Of a stretch of 42,308 nucleotides of DNA, positions 29,848 through 37,654 are shown one piece after another. The position numbers and the translations under genes are program-made. Numbering within the stretch: the stretch's first letter is position 1; each line of letters opens with the position of its first letter. The notes under the pieces were generated by a model, which saw only the letters and a list, made by a program, of their open reading frames with translations, did not search any database and had not been told where the DNA came from. Origin of the DNA: a virus. The stretch lies in the IMG/VR virus record IMGVR_UViG_3300034103_002135, positions 1 to 42,308 of that record; one strand, 5' to 3'.

Positions 29848-30773
29848 AGGACGGCGCCCAGGATGGTCTGCCAGCGGTGCAGGTAGGTGTGGGCGCGGTG
29901 GACCTCGGCGTGGCCGCGGTCGCGGATGCCCTCCCGGTCCACCGGGAACCGCAGGTGGTGGTCGATCAGGTCGAACAGGGTCGACCAGTCGTTGTAGTCG
30001 TAGAACGCCAGGTGCTCGCGGTCGCGGAACTGCTGGTCTAAACCCTTGATGCGGGGGTGGATCAGCATGCCGCCCCGGCCGAGGGTCTCGTAGACCCGGT
30101 CCGACCAGTAGCCGGGGTGGTCGAAGCCGGGGCACAGGGTGTCACCGACCACCACCTGGGTCCGCCCGTAGAGCCGGTTCAGGTCGGCCCCGCGGACCTG
30201 CCGCCCGTCCCGGCCCGGGATCAGGTGGAAGTCGTCGCCGTAGCGCATGTGCAGCCGGGCGATCAGCTCGTTGCGGTAGGGCCATTCCGGGTGGTAGTTG
30301 TGGCTGCCGACGAAGGCCACCTTGAGGTCGCGGCGCGGGGCGGGGGCCATCCAGCACTCCCGGTGGGAGACCGCGGCGGGCAGGTAGTGGCCGGTGGCCG
30401 GTGTGCTCGCGGTGATCCAGTCGGCCATGCCCGGGTCCACCGTGAAGAAGTGGTCGACCTCGGAGAAGTAGGGATCGGCGGTGAGGTTCCTCTCCCTGTC
30501 CAGGCCGTGCCAGAGGTCGAGGTGGTAGGCGACGGTGGGCACCCCGGACCGGCGCAGCTCGCGGATCGCCTCGGCGATGCCGGTGGTGTGCCAGGTGTGG
30601 GTATGCACCCAGACCAGCAGGTCGGAACCGTCGGCCCCGTCGAGCAGCCCGTCCGCGGTGGCCCCGAACTCCTGCAGCGGCAGGACATGGTGGCCGAGGT
30701 CGGTCAGGGCCTGGGCGTGGTGGTGCTCGGTGGAGTGCGGGTCGCGGAAATTGCCGAGGACGGTGATCCTCAC
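29844..30773 (-). CDS. Glycosyltransferase of CgeB / family-1-like type, 309 aa
   Basis: MRITVLGNFRDPHSTEHHH start, then a Rossmann-like half (LLVWVHTHTWH, VAYHLDLWHG), then VAFVGSHNYHPEW linking to the C-terminal half with RVYETLGRGGMLIHP, a pattern of CgeB-like and DUF3880-type transferases. First of the three coupled transferase genes. The acceptor is unknown; phage capsid or tail proteins are plausible because such glycosylation has been reported in mycobacteriophages. Confidence 0.78.
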   Translation of the reverse strand: MRITVLGNFRDPHSTEHHHAQALTDLGHHVLPLQEFGATADGLLDGADGSDLLVWVHTHTWHTTGIAEAIRELRRSGVPTVAYHLDLWHGLDRERNLTADPYFSEVDHFFTVDPGMADWITASTPATGHYLPAAVSHRECWMAPAPRRDLKVAFVGSHNYHPEWPYRNELIARLHMRYGDDFHLIPGRDGRQVRGADLNRLYGRTQVVVGDTLCPGFDHPGYWSDRVYETLGRGGMLIHPRIKGLDQQFRDREHLAFYDYNDWSTLFDLIDHHLRFPVDREGIRDRGHAEVHRAHTYLHRWQTILGAVL

Positions 30774-30776
30774 AAA

Positions 30777-31004
30777 TCATCTCCTCCTGATGAAGCCGTC
30801 CAGCTCGTCGGACTGGTTGAGCAGGCTGGCCGCCACCTGCCGGGCGCCGGCGGGGCTGGTCTGGAAGATCAGCACGATGTCGTCCGGCCCGGTGAGGACC
30901 AGGGCCACGCAACCGTCCTTCTTCCCGATGCTGATCCGGTCGGTCAGGTATCCGTTGACCTCCTTGCGCTCGAAGCGCTCCGGCGGCGGCAGCGGTGCGG
31001 ACAT
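30777..31004 (-). CDS. Hypothetical 75-aa protein
   Basis: Starts MSAPLPPPERFERKEVNGYL. Beta-rich centre (GCVALVLTGPDDIVLIFQTSP), then a helix (GARQVAASLLNQ) and basic RRR end. Its stop is 3 bases before the first glycosyltransferase start codon. No family recognised. Confidence 0.7.
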   Translation of the reverse strand: MSAPLPPPERFERKEVNGYLTDRISIGKKDGCVALVLTGPDDIVLIFQTSPAGARQVAASLLNQSDELDGFIRRR

Positions 31005-31020
31005 CGGGTGCCCCTTTCGG

Positions 31021-31170
31021 TCAGGAGAAGTTGTCCTCCAACAACCCTGGACCGTTGGGGATGGACGACCGGGCGGCGGATTCCGCGTCCTTGGCGCAGT
31101 CCTCGCAGTACCCGAGGCGCTCATCCCAGCTGCGTGTGCAGCACTCGCAGATCGGGCCGGGAAACGTCAT
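31021..31170 (-). CDS. 49-aa zinc-ribbon-like protein
   Basis: MTFPGPICECCTRSWDERLG then YCEDC: five Cys arranged as CxxCC and CxxC, enough for one zinc site. The rest is polar. No family recognised. Confidence 0.65.
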   Translation of the reverse strand: MTFPGPICECCTRSWDERLGYCEDCAKDAESAARSSIPNGPGLLEDNFS

Positions 31171-31182
31171 CGTTTTCACCTC

Positions 31183-31311
31183 TCACTGATTCTTGTGTCC
31201 TTGGCAGTACCAACCCAGCACGCCGTGCCGAATTGCCAGCACGACGGCGGGTGCGCGGCAGTCGGTGACGCGGCATCCGGGTTGGCGTTTCTTGTCGGAG
31301 TAACGGCTCAT
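31183..31311 (-). CDS. 42-aa basic Cys/His protein
   Basis: MSRYSDKKRQPGCRVTDC, later WYCQGH. Three Cys and two His could form a zinc knuckle. Strongly basic. Not coupled to its neighbours. Confidence 0.6.
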   Translation of the reverse strand: MSRYSDKKRQPGCRVTDCRAPAVVLAIRHGVLGWYCQGHKNQ

Positions 31312-31344
31312 GCGGGGGCGGGGATCATCACCATGATGGGATCG

Positions 31345-31373
31345 ACCATAGCATTCCCGCAGCGCGGGTTGAG
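31345..31373 (-). promoter_or_regulatory. Weak promoter-like site
   Basis: Minus strand: extended -10 TGCTATGGT, 17-base spacing from a poor -35 CTCAAC. It lies just after the terminator and before the 42-aa gene, which would otherwise lack a promoter. The CATGCTATGGT/AATGCTATGGT word also appears at 32062 and near 4540. Confidence 0.4.
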
Positions 31374-31399
31374 CGGGCCTATGGGCGTGTCAGGGCAGA

Positions 31400-31437
31400 G
31401 AAAATCCCCCTCCCAGGGATCGGGGAGGGGGATTTTC
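31400..31437. terminator. Bidirectional hairpin terminator
   Basis: GAAAATCCCCCTCCC pairs with GGGAGGGGGATTTTC over a short loop. It follows the gene at 31451 by 13 bases and ends the transcript from the promoter at 32062-32090. Confidence 0.85.
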
Positions 31438-31450
31438 GTCCAGGGGGCGC

Positions 31451-31738
31451 TCAGGCCCAGTGGGGATGCGGTTTCGGGGCGGCGCCCTCGGGCATCCCAT
31501 GCATCGCCCGCAGGGTGCCGTCCATGTTCACCGTGAACAGCGACCGGCGGTCCGGGGTGACGTAGATGGCCCAGACCTCGCCGACCTCGTCGCCCTTGGA
31601 GCCGTAGAAGTCGATGTTCTCGGGGGTGTAGGCGTCCGACACCGACGAAACCGACAGGTAGCCGCCGCTGCCGGGGAACGGTGCGGCGTGCCGCCAGGTC
31701 GCCTTCAGGCCCAGCAGGAGGGGTGCATTGCCGGTCAT
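31451..31738 (-). CDS. Hypothetical 95-aa protein
   Basis: ATG 31738 has GGGGAG upstream at a good distance; a GTG at 31744 overlapping the upstream stop is the alternative. Beta-rich with Gly-Ser-Gly-Gly-Tyr, VWAIYVTPDRRSLFTV and a Pro/His-rich end. No family recognised. Confidence 0.7.
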   Translation of the reverse strand: MTGNAPLLLGLKATWRHAAPFPGSGGYLSVSSVSDAYTPENIDFYGSKGDEVGEVWAIYVTPDRRSLFTVNMDGTLRAMHGMPEGAAPKPHPHWA

Positions 31739-31740
31739 GG

Positions 31741-32055
31741 TCACTCCCCGTCCTCGTGCTTGACCAGGACGGTGGCCTTGGCGTGGCTCAGGACGGTCTG
31801 GTCCTGGTCCTGCCAGGTGCTGAAGCCCTTGACCTTGGCGGTGACCTCGACGGTGTCGCGGCGGTTCACGCTGAACAGCGACCCGCTGGAACCCGAAATC
31901 TTGTAGGTCACGCCGTCGTTGCCGTCGATGATGATGAACATCGTGGACGAGCGGTTGTAGGACATGGGGGCCATGTACTTGGCGACCCGGACTGTTCCGG
32001 TGACGGTGATCTTGTCCCCGATGGCCGGGGCGGTGGTGGTGGTGTTTGCGTTCAT
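31741..32055 (-). CDS. 104-aa OB-like protein, probably leaderless
   Basis: Residues 12-95 alternate strands in the style of a small OB barrel (GDKITVTGTVRVAKYM, TMFIIIDGNDGVTYKISG, DTVEVTAKVKGFS), so it may bind single-stranded nucleic acid; no family signature is proven. The promoter -10 box ends six bases from the ATG, so the transcript should be leaderless. Confidence 0.7.
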   Translation of the reverse strand: MNANTTTTAPAIGDKITVTGTVRVAKYMAPMSYNRSSTMFIIIDGNDGVTYKISGSSGSLFSVNRRDTVEVTAKVKGFSTWQDQDQTVLSHAKATVLVKHEDGE

Positions 32056-32061
32056 GTCATC

Positions 32062-32090
32062 ACCATAGCATGACTACAGGATGAAAACGC
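32062..32090 (-). promoter_or_regulatory. Promoter with conserved spacer, leaderless
   Basis: Minus strand: -10 TATGGT within TGCTATGGT, 17-base spacer TCATCCTGTAGTCATGC, -35 GCGTTT. The ATG at 32055 is seven bases from the end of the -10 box. Confidence 0.65.
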
Positions 32091-32102
32091 AACCCCCTCC
32101 CC

Positions 32103-32414
32103 CTACGGGTTCGCCGCAGGCCCATCGACGGGACGGGGACGGGTCTTGACGTGGACGGTCTTGATGTCGGACTCGCGGATGATCTTGCGGCGCCGTGCCC
32201 GGCTCAGCGGCCCCTCGGCCTGGATCAGCAGCACGCCGTCCTTGCCGCGCTCGGCGTAGAGGATTTCGTACTGCCCGGCCATCAGGCCGGGTCGGCGGGA
32301 CACCGAGACCCAGGTGCCCCTGGTGACGCGGAAGGTCTTGCCGGTCGAGGCGACGTCGAACTCGTACAGGAACTCGGGCCGCCAGTCGCTGGGGTACGGC
32401 TTCTTCTGGTTCAT
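32103..32414 (-). CDS. Hypothetical 103-aa protein
   Basis: GGAGGATTTCCGC precedes ATG 32414. Beta-rich first 70 residues (FLYEFDVASTGKTFRVTRGTW), then basic helix (LSRARRRKIIRESDI) and a Pro-rich end. No family recognised. Confidence 0.75.
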   Translation of the reverse strand: MNQKKPYPSDWRPEFLYEFDVASTGKTFRVTRGTWVSVSRRPGLMAGQYEILYAERGKDGVLLIQAEGPLSRARRRKIIRESDIKTVHVKTRPRPVDGPAANP

Positions 32415-32458
32415 GCGGAAATCCTCCGGTGGTGGTGTGGGTGGGTGGATCACCCACC

Positions 32459-32487
32459 ATTCTACCACACCAGTTTTTAGCCACTGG
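32459..32487 (-). promoter_or_regulatory. Possible promoter of the 103-aa gene
   Basis: Minus strand -10 TAGAAT preceded by TGTGG; the -35 (CCAGTG) is poor. It lies in the 117-base gap between 32414 and 32532, which also has an A-rich stretch. Confidence 0.35.
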
Positions 32488-32531
32488 GAAGTCACCGCTG
32501 ATCAGGAGGTGTTTTTTGTTTGCTGGAAGGG

Positions 32532-32831
32532 TTATTTCGGCGGGATTTCCAGCCGGGCCAGTGAGTTGACCGGCATCGGGATGAAGCTCGTCAACGGCGC
32601 CGGAGGTTGGGAACGGTGGTGCCGGATGACGGTGGCGGTGGTACGCAGCCGCCGGTCGCGGAGGTAGCGGCGGATGGCCTGCACGGTGTGGGCCAGGAAG
32701 AACACGACCGCGGCCCAGAAGATGACGTCCCGGACGTTGCGGTGGACGGCCACGACGGCCAGCAGCGCGGACACCGCGGCTCCCCCGCCCCGGCACCACC
32801 AGGAACGGCCGAACGCCCTCGCCTCATCCAT
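32532..32831 (-). CDS. 99-aa membrane protein with two segments
   Basis: Hydrophobic residues at about 17-30 and 36-51 separated by a HRNVRD turn. A basic YLRDRRLRTTATVIRHHR stretch and a Pro/Leu-rich end follow. Likely an integral membrane protein with a cytoplasmic basic tail. No family recognised. Confidence 0.7.
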   Translation of the reverse strand: MDEARAFGRSWWCRGGGAAVSALLAVVAVHRNVRDVIFWAAVVFFLAHTVQAIRRYLRDRRLRTTATVIRHHRSQPPAPLTSFIPMPVNSLARLEIPPK

Positions 32832-32837
32832 CCCCGG

Positions 32838-32942
32838 CTACTCCGTTGAATCCACGATGTTGGAGATGGCCAGGTAGACGGTCAGCTCCATGACCAGCAC
32901 GACGGCGACACCGATGAGGGCGAATCGACGGAACCTGGCCAC
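32838..32942 (-). CDS. 34-aa single-pass membrane peptide
   Basis: GTG start with GGAAGGGG upstream. Basic MARFRR, then one hydrophobic segment to about residue 28 and a short acidic tail. Six bases lie between its stop and the next ATG. Confidence 0.6.
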   Translation of the reverse strand: MARFRRFALIGVAVVLVMELTVYLAISNIVDSTE

Positions 32943-32977
32943 GGTGACCCCTTCCTGCTACTGATTCCTGGCGGTGC

Positions 32978-33235
32978 CTACCAGGACAACAGGGTTTCGG
33001 GGAAGGTTTCCTCGACGGATTCCCCGTCGATCAACGGCGCCAACGCCCCGCGAATCTCCAACCGCAAACGTGCCGGAAGGGCCGAGGCGGCGGGAGTCCA
33101 CACGTATTCGCCGATGACGATCCCCGACGGCAACGTGCGCGGCGTGATCACCAGATGGTACTTGAACTGGCGGTACTTCTTCCTGATCTGGTCGCCGTCA
33201 GTCTGGGTCGCCGCGATCAGGAGCCTCACCCTCAC
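32978..33235 (-). CDS. Hypothetical 85-aa protein
   Basis: GTG start inside the 3' end of the upstream gene (38-base overlap); a nearby GTG at 33229 is also possible. Begins with RVRLLIAATQTDGDQ and later has PARLRLEIRGALAPLIDG. No family recognised. Confidence 0.6.
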   Translation of the reverse strand: MRVRLLIAATQTDGDQIRKKYRQFKYHLVITPRTLPSGIVIGEYVWTPAASALPARLRLEIRGALAPLIDGESVEETFPETLLSW

Positions 33236-33488
33236 CAGCCCGGTCCTCTCCGCTGACGTGTACCCGGAACGAGGCGGTGTACGCCAGTCGATCCGGGTCG
33301 GGGTAGTCGGTTTCGATGATGATGCGGGTGACCCGGGATTCCACTCCGGCCTCCCGTTGTTGATCGAGAACCAGCCGCTCAACGAACTCCCTCTCTCGGT
33401 CGGTGATCTGCCGGACGTCCCGGCGCAGGAACCCCACCAGGGTCCCCCGGATGTCGATCTCAACCCGGGGGGTCGGCGGGTTCTTCAT
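33198..33488 (-). CDS. Hypothetical 96-aa protein
   Basis: MKNPPTPRVEIDIRGTLVGF start, then an Arg/Glu-rich helix (DREREFVERLVLDQQREAG) and a beta part (TRIIIETDYPDPDRLAY). Acidic end. Overlaps the neighbours on both sides. No family recognised. Confidence 0.7.
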   Translation of the reverse strand: MKNPPTPRVEIDIRGTLVGFLRRDVRQITDREREFVERLVLDQQREAGVESRVTRIIIETDYPDPDRLAYTASFRVHVSGEDRAGEGEAPDRGDPD

Positions 33489-33633
33489 CGTCCCAGTCGT
33501 CCTCCGGGGAACCGCCCGGCGACCGGAGGGGCGCCCCCGGGTGGTCGCGGAGGTGGCCCCGGCCGTAGCGGTCGCGCCGCCGCCGGTGCGACGAGGTGGC
33601 CCTGAAGGCGCCCCGGTTGTTGCCGCCCTTCAT
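33460..33633 (-). CDS. 57-aa Arg/Gly-rich protein with acidic tail
   Basis: MKGGNNRGAFRATSSHRRRRDRY start with many Arg and Gly residues, then PGGSPEDDWDDEEPADPPG. Probably disordered and nucleic-acid-binding at the N-terminus. ATG overlaps the upstream stop (ATGA). Confidence 0.6.
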   Translation of the reverse strand: MKGGNNRGAFRATSSHRRRRDRYGRGHLRDHPGAPLRSPGGSPEDDWDDEEPADPPG

Positions 33634-34022
33634 CCCTGGACGGTCTTCCCGGCCACCGTCACCCTGACGGTGCCAGGGATGTCGCCGCGCATCTTGATGT
33701 AGGCCTGCATCGCCGGCAGGTCGGGGAACTCGAGCCAGCCCGGCCCCGAGGAGCCGGTGTGGGTCGTGCCGGCGGCCTGCCGGTTCATCTCCCGGTGGTA
33801 GTCCTCCGGCCTGCCGCCGCCGGTGTCCATGACGTTGAGGCAGCCCCGGTGGCACAGCATCATGGCCGCGGTGCCCTGGTAGAAGCCGCGCGGGTCGGTC
33901 TCCCCGACCTCCCGCCCGCACAGGAAGCACTTATCGCTCCACTGCAGCGGCCCGGCGGCGACCTCCTTGCTGCCGCCCGCGGTGTAGGACTGGGCGGTCG
34001 GCTTCCCGATCTTGTCGGGCAT
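33630..34022 (-). CDS. 130-aa zinc-binding-like protein
   Basis: CFLCGREVG and MLCHRGC give four Cys in a treble-clef-like arrangement at about residues 32-60. The C-terminal half is beta-rich (GDIPGTVRVTVAGKTV). ATG shares a base with the upstream stop. No family recognised. Confidence 0.75.
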   Translation of the reverse strand: MPDKIGKPTAQSYTAGGSKEVAAGPLQWSDKCFLCGREVGETDPRGFYQGTAAMMLCHRGCLNVMDTGGGRPEDYHREMNRQAAGTTHTGSSGPGWLEFPDLPAMQAYIKMRGDIPGTVRVTVAGKTVQG

Positions 34023-34489
34023 CAGTAAATGTCCTTGCGCTTGGCGTCCTCCTTGAGGGTGCCGGTGTTGGGGTCGATGACGCCCTTGACCCCGTCGAAC
34101 ACCCCGTCGCGGACCTCGAACTTCTGCTTGTCGTGGTCGAACTCCAGCAGCTTGGCGGTCCGTCCGGTGACGACGACCTTCGGCGTGTAGATCAGGCTCA
34201 TGTCGCCGGGGATGTCGGTGGTGTCGGGACTCTGATGCAGGGGGAGGTCCGGGTCCTCGGGGTGGCGTTCCTCGGACTCCCACTCCCAGATCACGTCACC
34301 GACGAAACCGGCCTCGGCCAGCCGGTCCCGCAGCTCGCCGGAGAAGGTGGCCCGGCGGGCGGCCTGCTCCAGTACGGTCAGGCCGTCCCTGGCCGGGTAC
34401 CTGCCGATCATCGCGTCCCGGATGTCCTTGATCGCCAGCTTCTCGGACTCGTAGAGTTCCTTGACCCCTTCACCGAACTCGATCGGCAT
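34022..34489 (-). CDS. Hypothetical 155-aa protein
   Basis: ATG 34489 has GGAGG at seven bases; a GTG at 34495 overlaps the upstream stop but its spacing is poor. N-terminal helices (VKELYESEKLAIKDIRDAM), then an acidic Trp/Glu stretch and a beta C-terminus (DGVFDGVKGVIDPNTGT). No family recognised. Confidence 0.75.
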   Translation of the reverse strand: MPIEFGEGVKELYESEKLAIKDIRDAMIGRYPARDGLTVLEQAARRATFSGELRDRLAEAGFVGDVIWEWESEERHPEDPDLPLHQSPDTTDIPGDMSLIYTPKVVVTGRTAKLLEFDHDKQKFEVRDGVFDGVKGVIDPNTGTLKEDAKRKDIY

Positions 34490-34491
34490 GC

Positions 34492-35511
34492 TCACGCCTC
34501 CGGCAGGAGGCGCTCGCAGGTGCCGCAGCGGTGGGTGACGTGGTCGGTGTTGAAGGCCAGGTCGCCGGAGATGTGCTGCAGCTTGACCATCGTGCGGTAG
34601 TTCACCGCGCCGTTGGCCAGCTCGGTGAAGACCTGCTGGATGTCGTACAGCGTGGCGTCCTCGGGGAGCACGTTGACCCGCTCCATGATGCGGTCCATCA
34701 GCCGCTGGGGCAGGCCGTACTCGCGGCCCAGCTGGTAGGCGAAGCGGACCGGGGAGCCGGGCGGGAAGGTGCGGGCCAGGGCCGCGTAGTCGGCCAGCTT
34801 GGAGTCCAGGTCGCCCATCACCCGGCGGCAGGCGCCCTCCAGCTCCACGAAGATGTCGTCGATGGTGTTGCCCTTCAGGCGGATCGTGCCCTCGGCCTCG
34901 GGGGAGGTGGAGCCATTCGTGCACCACAGCCGGTGCAGGTAGGTCAGCACCTGGGGGGCCTCGACGGCGGTCGGGTTGCTGATGATGCGGACGCCGCCGT
35001 GGGTGATGTCGCCGACGGTGCGGGTGCCCTGCTGGCGGTCCTCGATCCGCTCGTCCGGCTCCACGGTGACGCTGTGCGGGGTGATGATGTCGATGTGGAA
35101 CTTGGTGTCGTTGCGGATCAGGGACACGATCTCGTAGTCGGGGTCCATCGTCTCGGTGACGACCTCGGCGACCCGGGCCAGCGGCAGGACCAGCAGGCCG
35201 GGCTTGTGGATGGTGACCCAGTTCTCGTCGGTGGCCTCGATGACGGCGGCGGCGTTGCCCCTCCGCTGCAGCCAGTAGTTGAGGTTCATCGACTTCAGGT
35301 CGGCCGGGCACTTCGCCAGGTACGCCTTGGAGATGCCCAGGTACTGGGCCAGCGACCGCTCGGCCTGCTCGTCGAGCTGGAAGGTCTCCCCGTCGGCCAT
35401 CTGAATGAACCGGGCCTCCTCGTCCACGGCCATCTCGCCGAGGGTGGTGGTCAGGCTCCGTTCCTGGCCGAGCTGCTGCAGGTGGTTCTTGAGGTCGGCG
35501 ACAAGCATCAA
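34492..35511 (-). CDS. DUF932-like phage protein, 339 aa
   Basis: The sequence has the layout of the DUF932 / phage-plasmid-like family: an N-terminal part with AQYLGISKAYL and the LNYWLQRR segment, a beta-rich middle, and a LWCTNGSTSPEAEG segment resembling the family's R-x-C-x-N-G motif. A C-terminal CGTCERLLPEA could bind zinc. Function of the family is unknown; it is common in mobile elements. Start ATG 35511 with GAAACGGAG upstream. Confidence 0.75.
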   Translation of the reverse strand: MMLVADLKNHLQQLGQERSLTTTLGEMAVDEEARFIQMADGETFQLDEQAERSLAQYLGISKAYLAKCPADLKSMNLNYWLQRRGNAAAVIEATDENWVTIHKPGLLVLPLARVAEVVTETMDPDYEIVSLIRNDTKFHIDIITPHSVTVEPDERIEDRQQGTRTVGDITHGGVRIISNPTAVEAPQVLTYLHRLWCTNGSTSPEAEGTIRLKGNTIDDIFVELEGACRRVMGDLDSKLADYAALARTFPPGSPVRFAYQLGREYGLPQRLMDRIMERVNVLPEDATLYDIQQVFTELANGAVNYRTMVKLQHISGDLAFNTDHVTHRCGTCERLLPEA

Positions 35512-35555
35512 CGACTCCGTTTCTGTGGGTGGGTGTGTGTCGATCTATCGCAACA

Positions 35556-36890
35556 CTACACCTGCAGCACACCCCAGTTGGTCACCATCGTGGTGTTTCC
35601 GCCGTCGTTCCGCCGGACGGTGGAAACGTAGGGGAATCCGGCACGCTGGACCGGCGTCCTGTCGGCGGGGACGGTGATCGTCCAGTCCTGGGCGGTGACC
35701 GGGGTGGCGCTGACGGGCGTGCAGACGACGGCCTCCCCGGGCGGCACGGTGGTCACGCCCATCCCCTCGGCGGTGACCACGGGCAGGTCGCTGGACGGGG
35801 TCTGGTTGTACAGCGTGTACGGGTGCGCGCCGGCGCCGGGGAGCCGGACGATCTGGGAGGCCAACCCGGTGAACACCTGGATGTGGTCGCTGGCGGCGTC
35901 CAGCACGGTCTCCCCGCGTTCGGTGCGGGTGCTGGTGTAGCCCCGGGTCAGCGGCAGCTGCGGCTGCAGGTAGGCGGTGCCGCCGAGGTAGCTGGCGCCG
36001 TCCCCGAGCGGGACCGTGAACGGGTGGGGCGACCAGCGGCGGCTGATGGACCGGTTGGTCCAGGTCCTGGCGTCCCAGTGGCCGGGGGCCTCGGGGGCCG
36101 TCCCGGCGGCCGGGGTCGGCGGCGTCCAGACCGGCATGGTCAGGTAGTAGCGCATCCGGTACCGGGCCACCGACACCGGGCCGGAGGTGGGGATGTCACC
36201 GTCCAGCGGGGTCAGGTCGGCCGGGTCGGGGGACCAGCCGCAGCGGGAGCCGCGGGTGGTGTGGTAGCGCCAGCGGTAGAACGGGCTGACGGACCGGTTC
36301 TCCCCGATCCGGCCCCAGTTCTTCCGGGCCACGGTCAGCTTGCCGTCCACGGGACCGAACAGCCACAGGTCGTTGCCCTCGAGGTAGAGGCCCAGCCCGA
36401 GGCCGGAGGGGACGACCTCCTCGGCGACCAGGGTGGCCTCCCGCCGGGTGCCGATCCGGAAGTGCTGCAGCAGCGCCTCGTCGCCGATGGTGGACAGGAC
36501 GAACAGGTAGTCGCCCCGGCTGGTCGCGGAGGTCAGGGTCCGTTCCCCGTCCACCTCGGTGGGGATGGTCTCCACGCTGGCCGGGGTCCCGGAGGCGGGG
36601 CTGAAGATCGCCCAGGTGGGCAGGTAGCTCTCGGAGGCGCCGCTGTAGAGCAGCGGGCCGCCGGTCTGCGGCTGGGCGACGGTGGCGGTGTGCAGGTGCC
36701 GGGAGAACAGGCCGAGGTAGCGGCCGTCGGGGATGCGGTGGAACCAGACGGGGGCGGCGGCGGCGAGGGTGGTCGGGTCGTACATCTGGCCCTGCCGCGG
36801 GTCGGCGGTGTCGGTGGTGGCGGTGGCGACGCTGATCCCGGCGGTGTCCAGGGACTGGGGCGGGACCTGCCGGACGGCGTAGGTGGCCAT
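35556..36890 (-). CDS. Beta-rich 444-aa protein, possible virion or receptor component
   Basis: Almost wholly strands and turns, Trp/Tyr-rich (GRYLGLFSRHLHTATV, WRYHTTRGSRCGWSP), with repeated aromatic-Gly patterns that suggest a beta-propeller or tail-associated protein. No catalytic motif. ATG overlaps the stop of the HTH gene (TAATG). No family is recognised; late, structural assignment is inference. Confidence 0.65.
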   Translation of the reverse strand: MATYAVRQVPPQSLDTAGISVATATTDTADPRQGQMYDPTTLAAAAPVWFHRIPDGRYLGLFSRHLHTATVAQPQTGGPLLYSGASESYLPTWAIFSPASGTPASVETIPTEVDGERTLTSATSRGDYLFVLSTIGDEALLQHFRIGTRREATLVAEEVVPSGLGLGLYLEGNDLWLFGPVDGKLTVARKNWGRIGENRSVSPFYRWRYHTTRGSRCGWSPDPADLTPLDGDIPTSGPVSVARYRMRYYLTMPVWTPPTPAAGTAPEAPGHWDARTWTNRSISRRWSPHPFTVPLGDGASYLGGTAYLQPQLPLTRGYTSTRTERGETVLDAASDHIQVFTGLASQIVRLPGAGAHPYTLYNQTPSSDLPVVTAEGMGVTTVPPGEAVVCTPVSATPVTAQDWTITVPADRTPVQRAGFPYVSTVRRNDGGNTTMVTNWGVLQV

Positions 36891-37642
36891 TAGTCCTCGC
36901 CGAGGGTGTCGTTGGCGTCGGAGGACATGACCGGGTCGTAGCCGACGTCGTCGTCGTCGACCACCTCGGCCTCCACCACGTCGTCCCGGACGGTGCCCTT
37001 CAGCTCGTCGATGCGGGCCACGATCTCGGACATCATGGCGGCGGGGACCACATCCTTGACGGCCTGCTGCAGGATCGCCACGTCACGGCGCATCTCGGCG
37101 ATCTGCTCCTCCACGGCGCCGTCCCGCTGCATCTCCTCGAGCCTGAGCTGGGCCTTCAGGCCGGTCTCGAAGTCCACCACGGTGTCCTCGTCGACCAGGT
37201 TCTGGAAGCCCTTCTGGGCGACGATGTCGAGGTAGGCCATCCCGGTCAGGAGGTGCGCGGCGGCGTCCCCGAACTCGTCGGCGACCTGGTCCTTGCGCCT
37301 CTCGAGGATGCGGCGGCGGGCGGCGTTGGCCGGGTCCTGGGTGTTGAAGTGGCGCTCGGCGTGCCGCAGGACCGACCAGTAGGTGATCTTGTTGTTCTTG
37401 GCGCGGCGGGCGTTGAGGTCCTCGACGTACTCGACGATCTCGGCGACCTTCATGCCGTAGGCCAGCAGCCGGTTGACCCGGCTGCGGGACTCGGGGTCCT
37501 GGCAGACCCGGCACCGGTGCTCGGGCATCCGGTCGCGGTGCTGCGCCCGGATGGCCGCGACCTCCCGGTCGACCTCGGCCTCCAGCTGCCGCCCGTCGAC
37601 CTGGGCCGCCGCCACGGCACGGCGGGCCGGGGGCTGGGTCAT
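36890..37642 (-). CDS. HTH protein, candidate small terminase
   Basis: 250 residues. Cys44 and Cys47 in RCRVCQDPESRS start a zinc or helix segment, then VNRLLAYGMKVAEIVEYVEDLN, which reads as a helix-turn-helix, and a basic stretch (RRAKNNKITYWSVLRHAERHF). A long coiled coil (about 140-215) and an acidic end follow. This layout is that of many actinophage small terminase subunits, but the large subunit is 14 kb away, so the call is tentative; another DNA-binding role is possible. Confidence 0.6.
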   Translation of the reverse strand: MTQPPARRAVAAAQVDGRQLEAEVDREVAAIRAQHRDRMPEHRCRVCQDPESRSRVNRLLAYGMKVAEIVEYVEDLNARRAKNNKITYWSVLRHAERHFNTQDPANAARRRILERRKDQVADEFGDAAAHLLTGMAYLDIVAQKGFQNLVDEDTVVDFETGLKAQLRLEEMQRDGAVEEQIAEMRRDVAILQQAVKDVVPAAMMSEIVARIDELKGTVRDDVVEAEVVDDDDVGYDPVMSSDANDTLGED

Positions 37643-37654
37643 GGAATCCCTCCC

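Noticed and set aside
30057-31268. Long plus-strand frame opposite the glycosyltransferases
   Set aside because: Antisense shadow of real minus-strand genes with clear domains; low-complexity Val/Gly/Arg sequence.
35529-36893. Plus-strand frame of 454 residues
   Set aside because: Antisense to the 444-aa beta-rich protein and made of Gly/Val/Arg runs.
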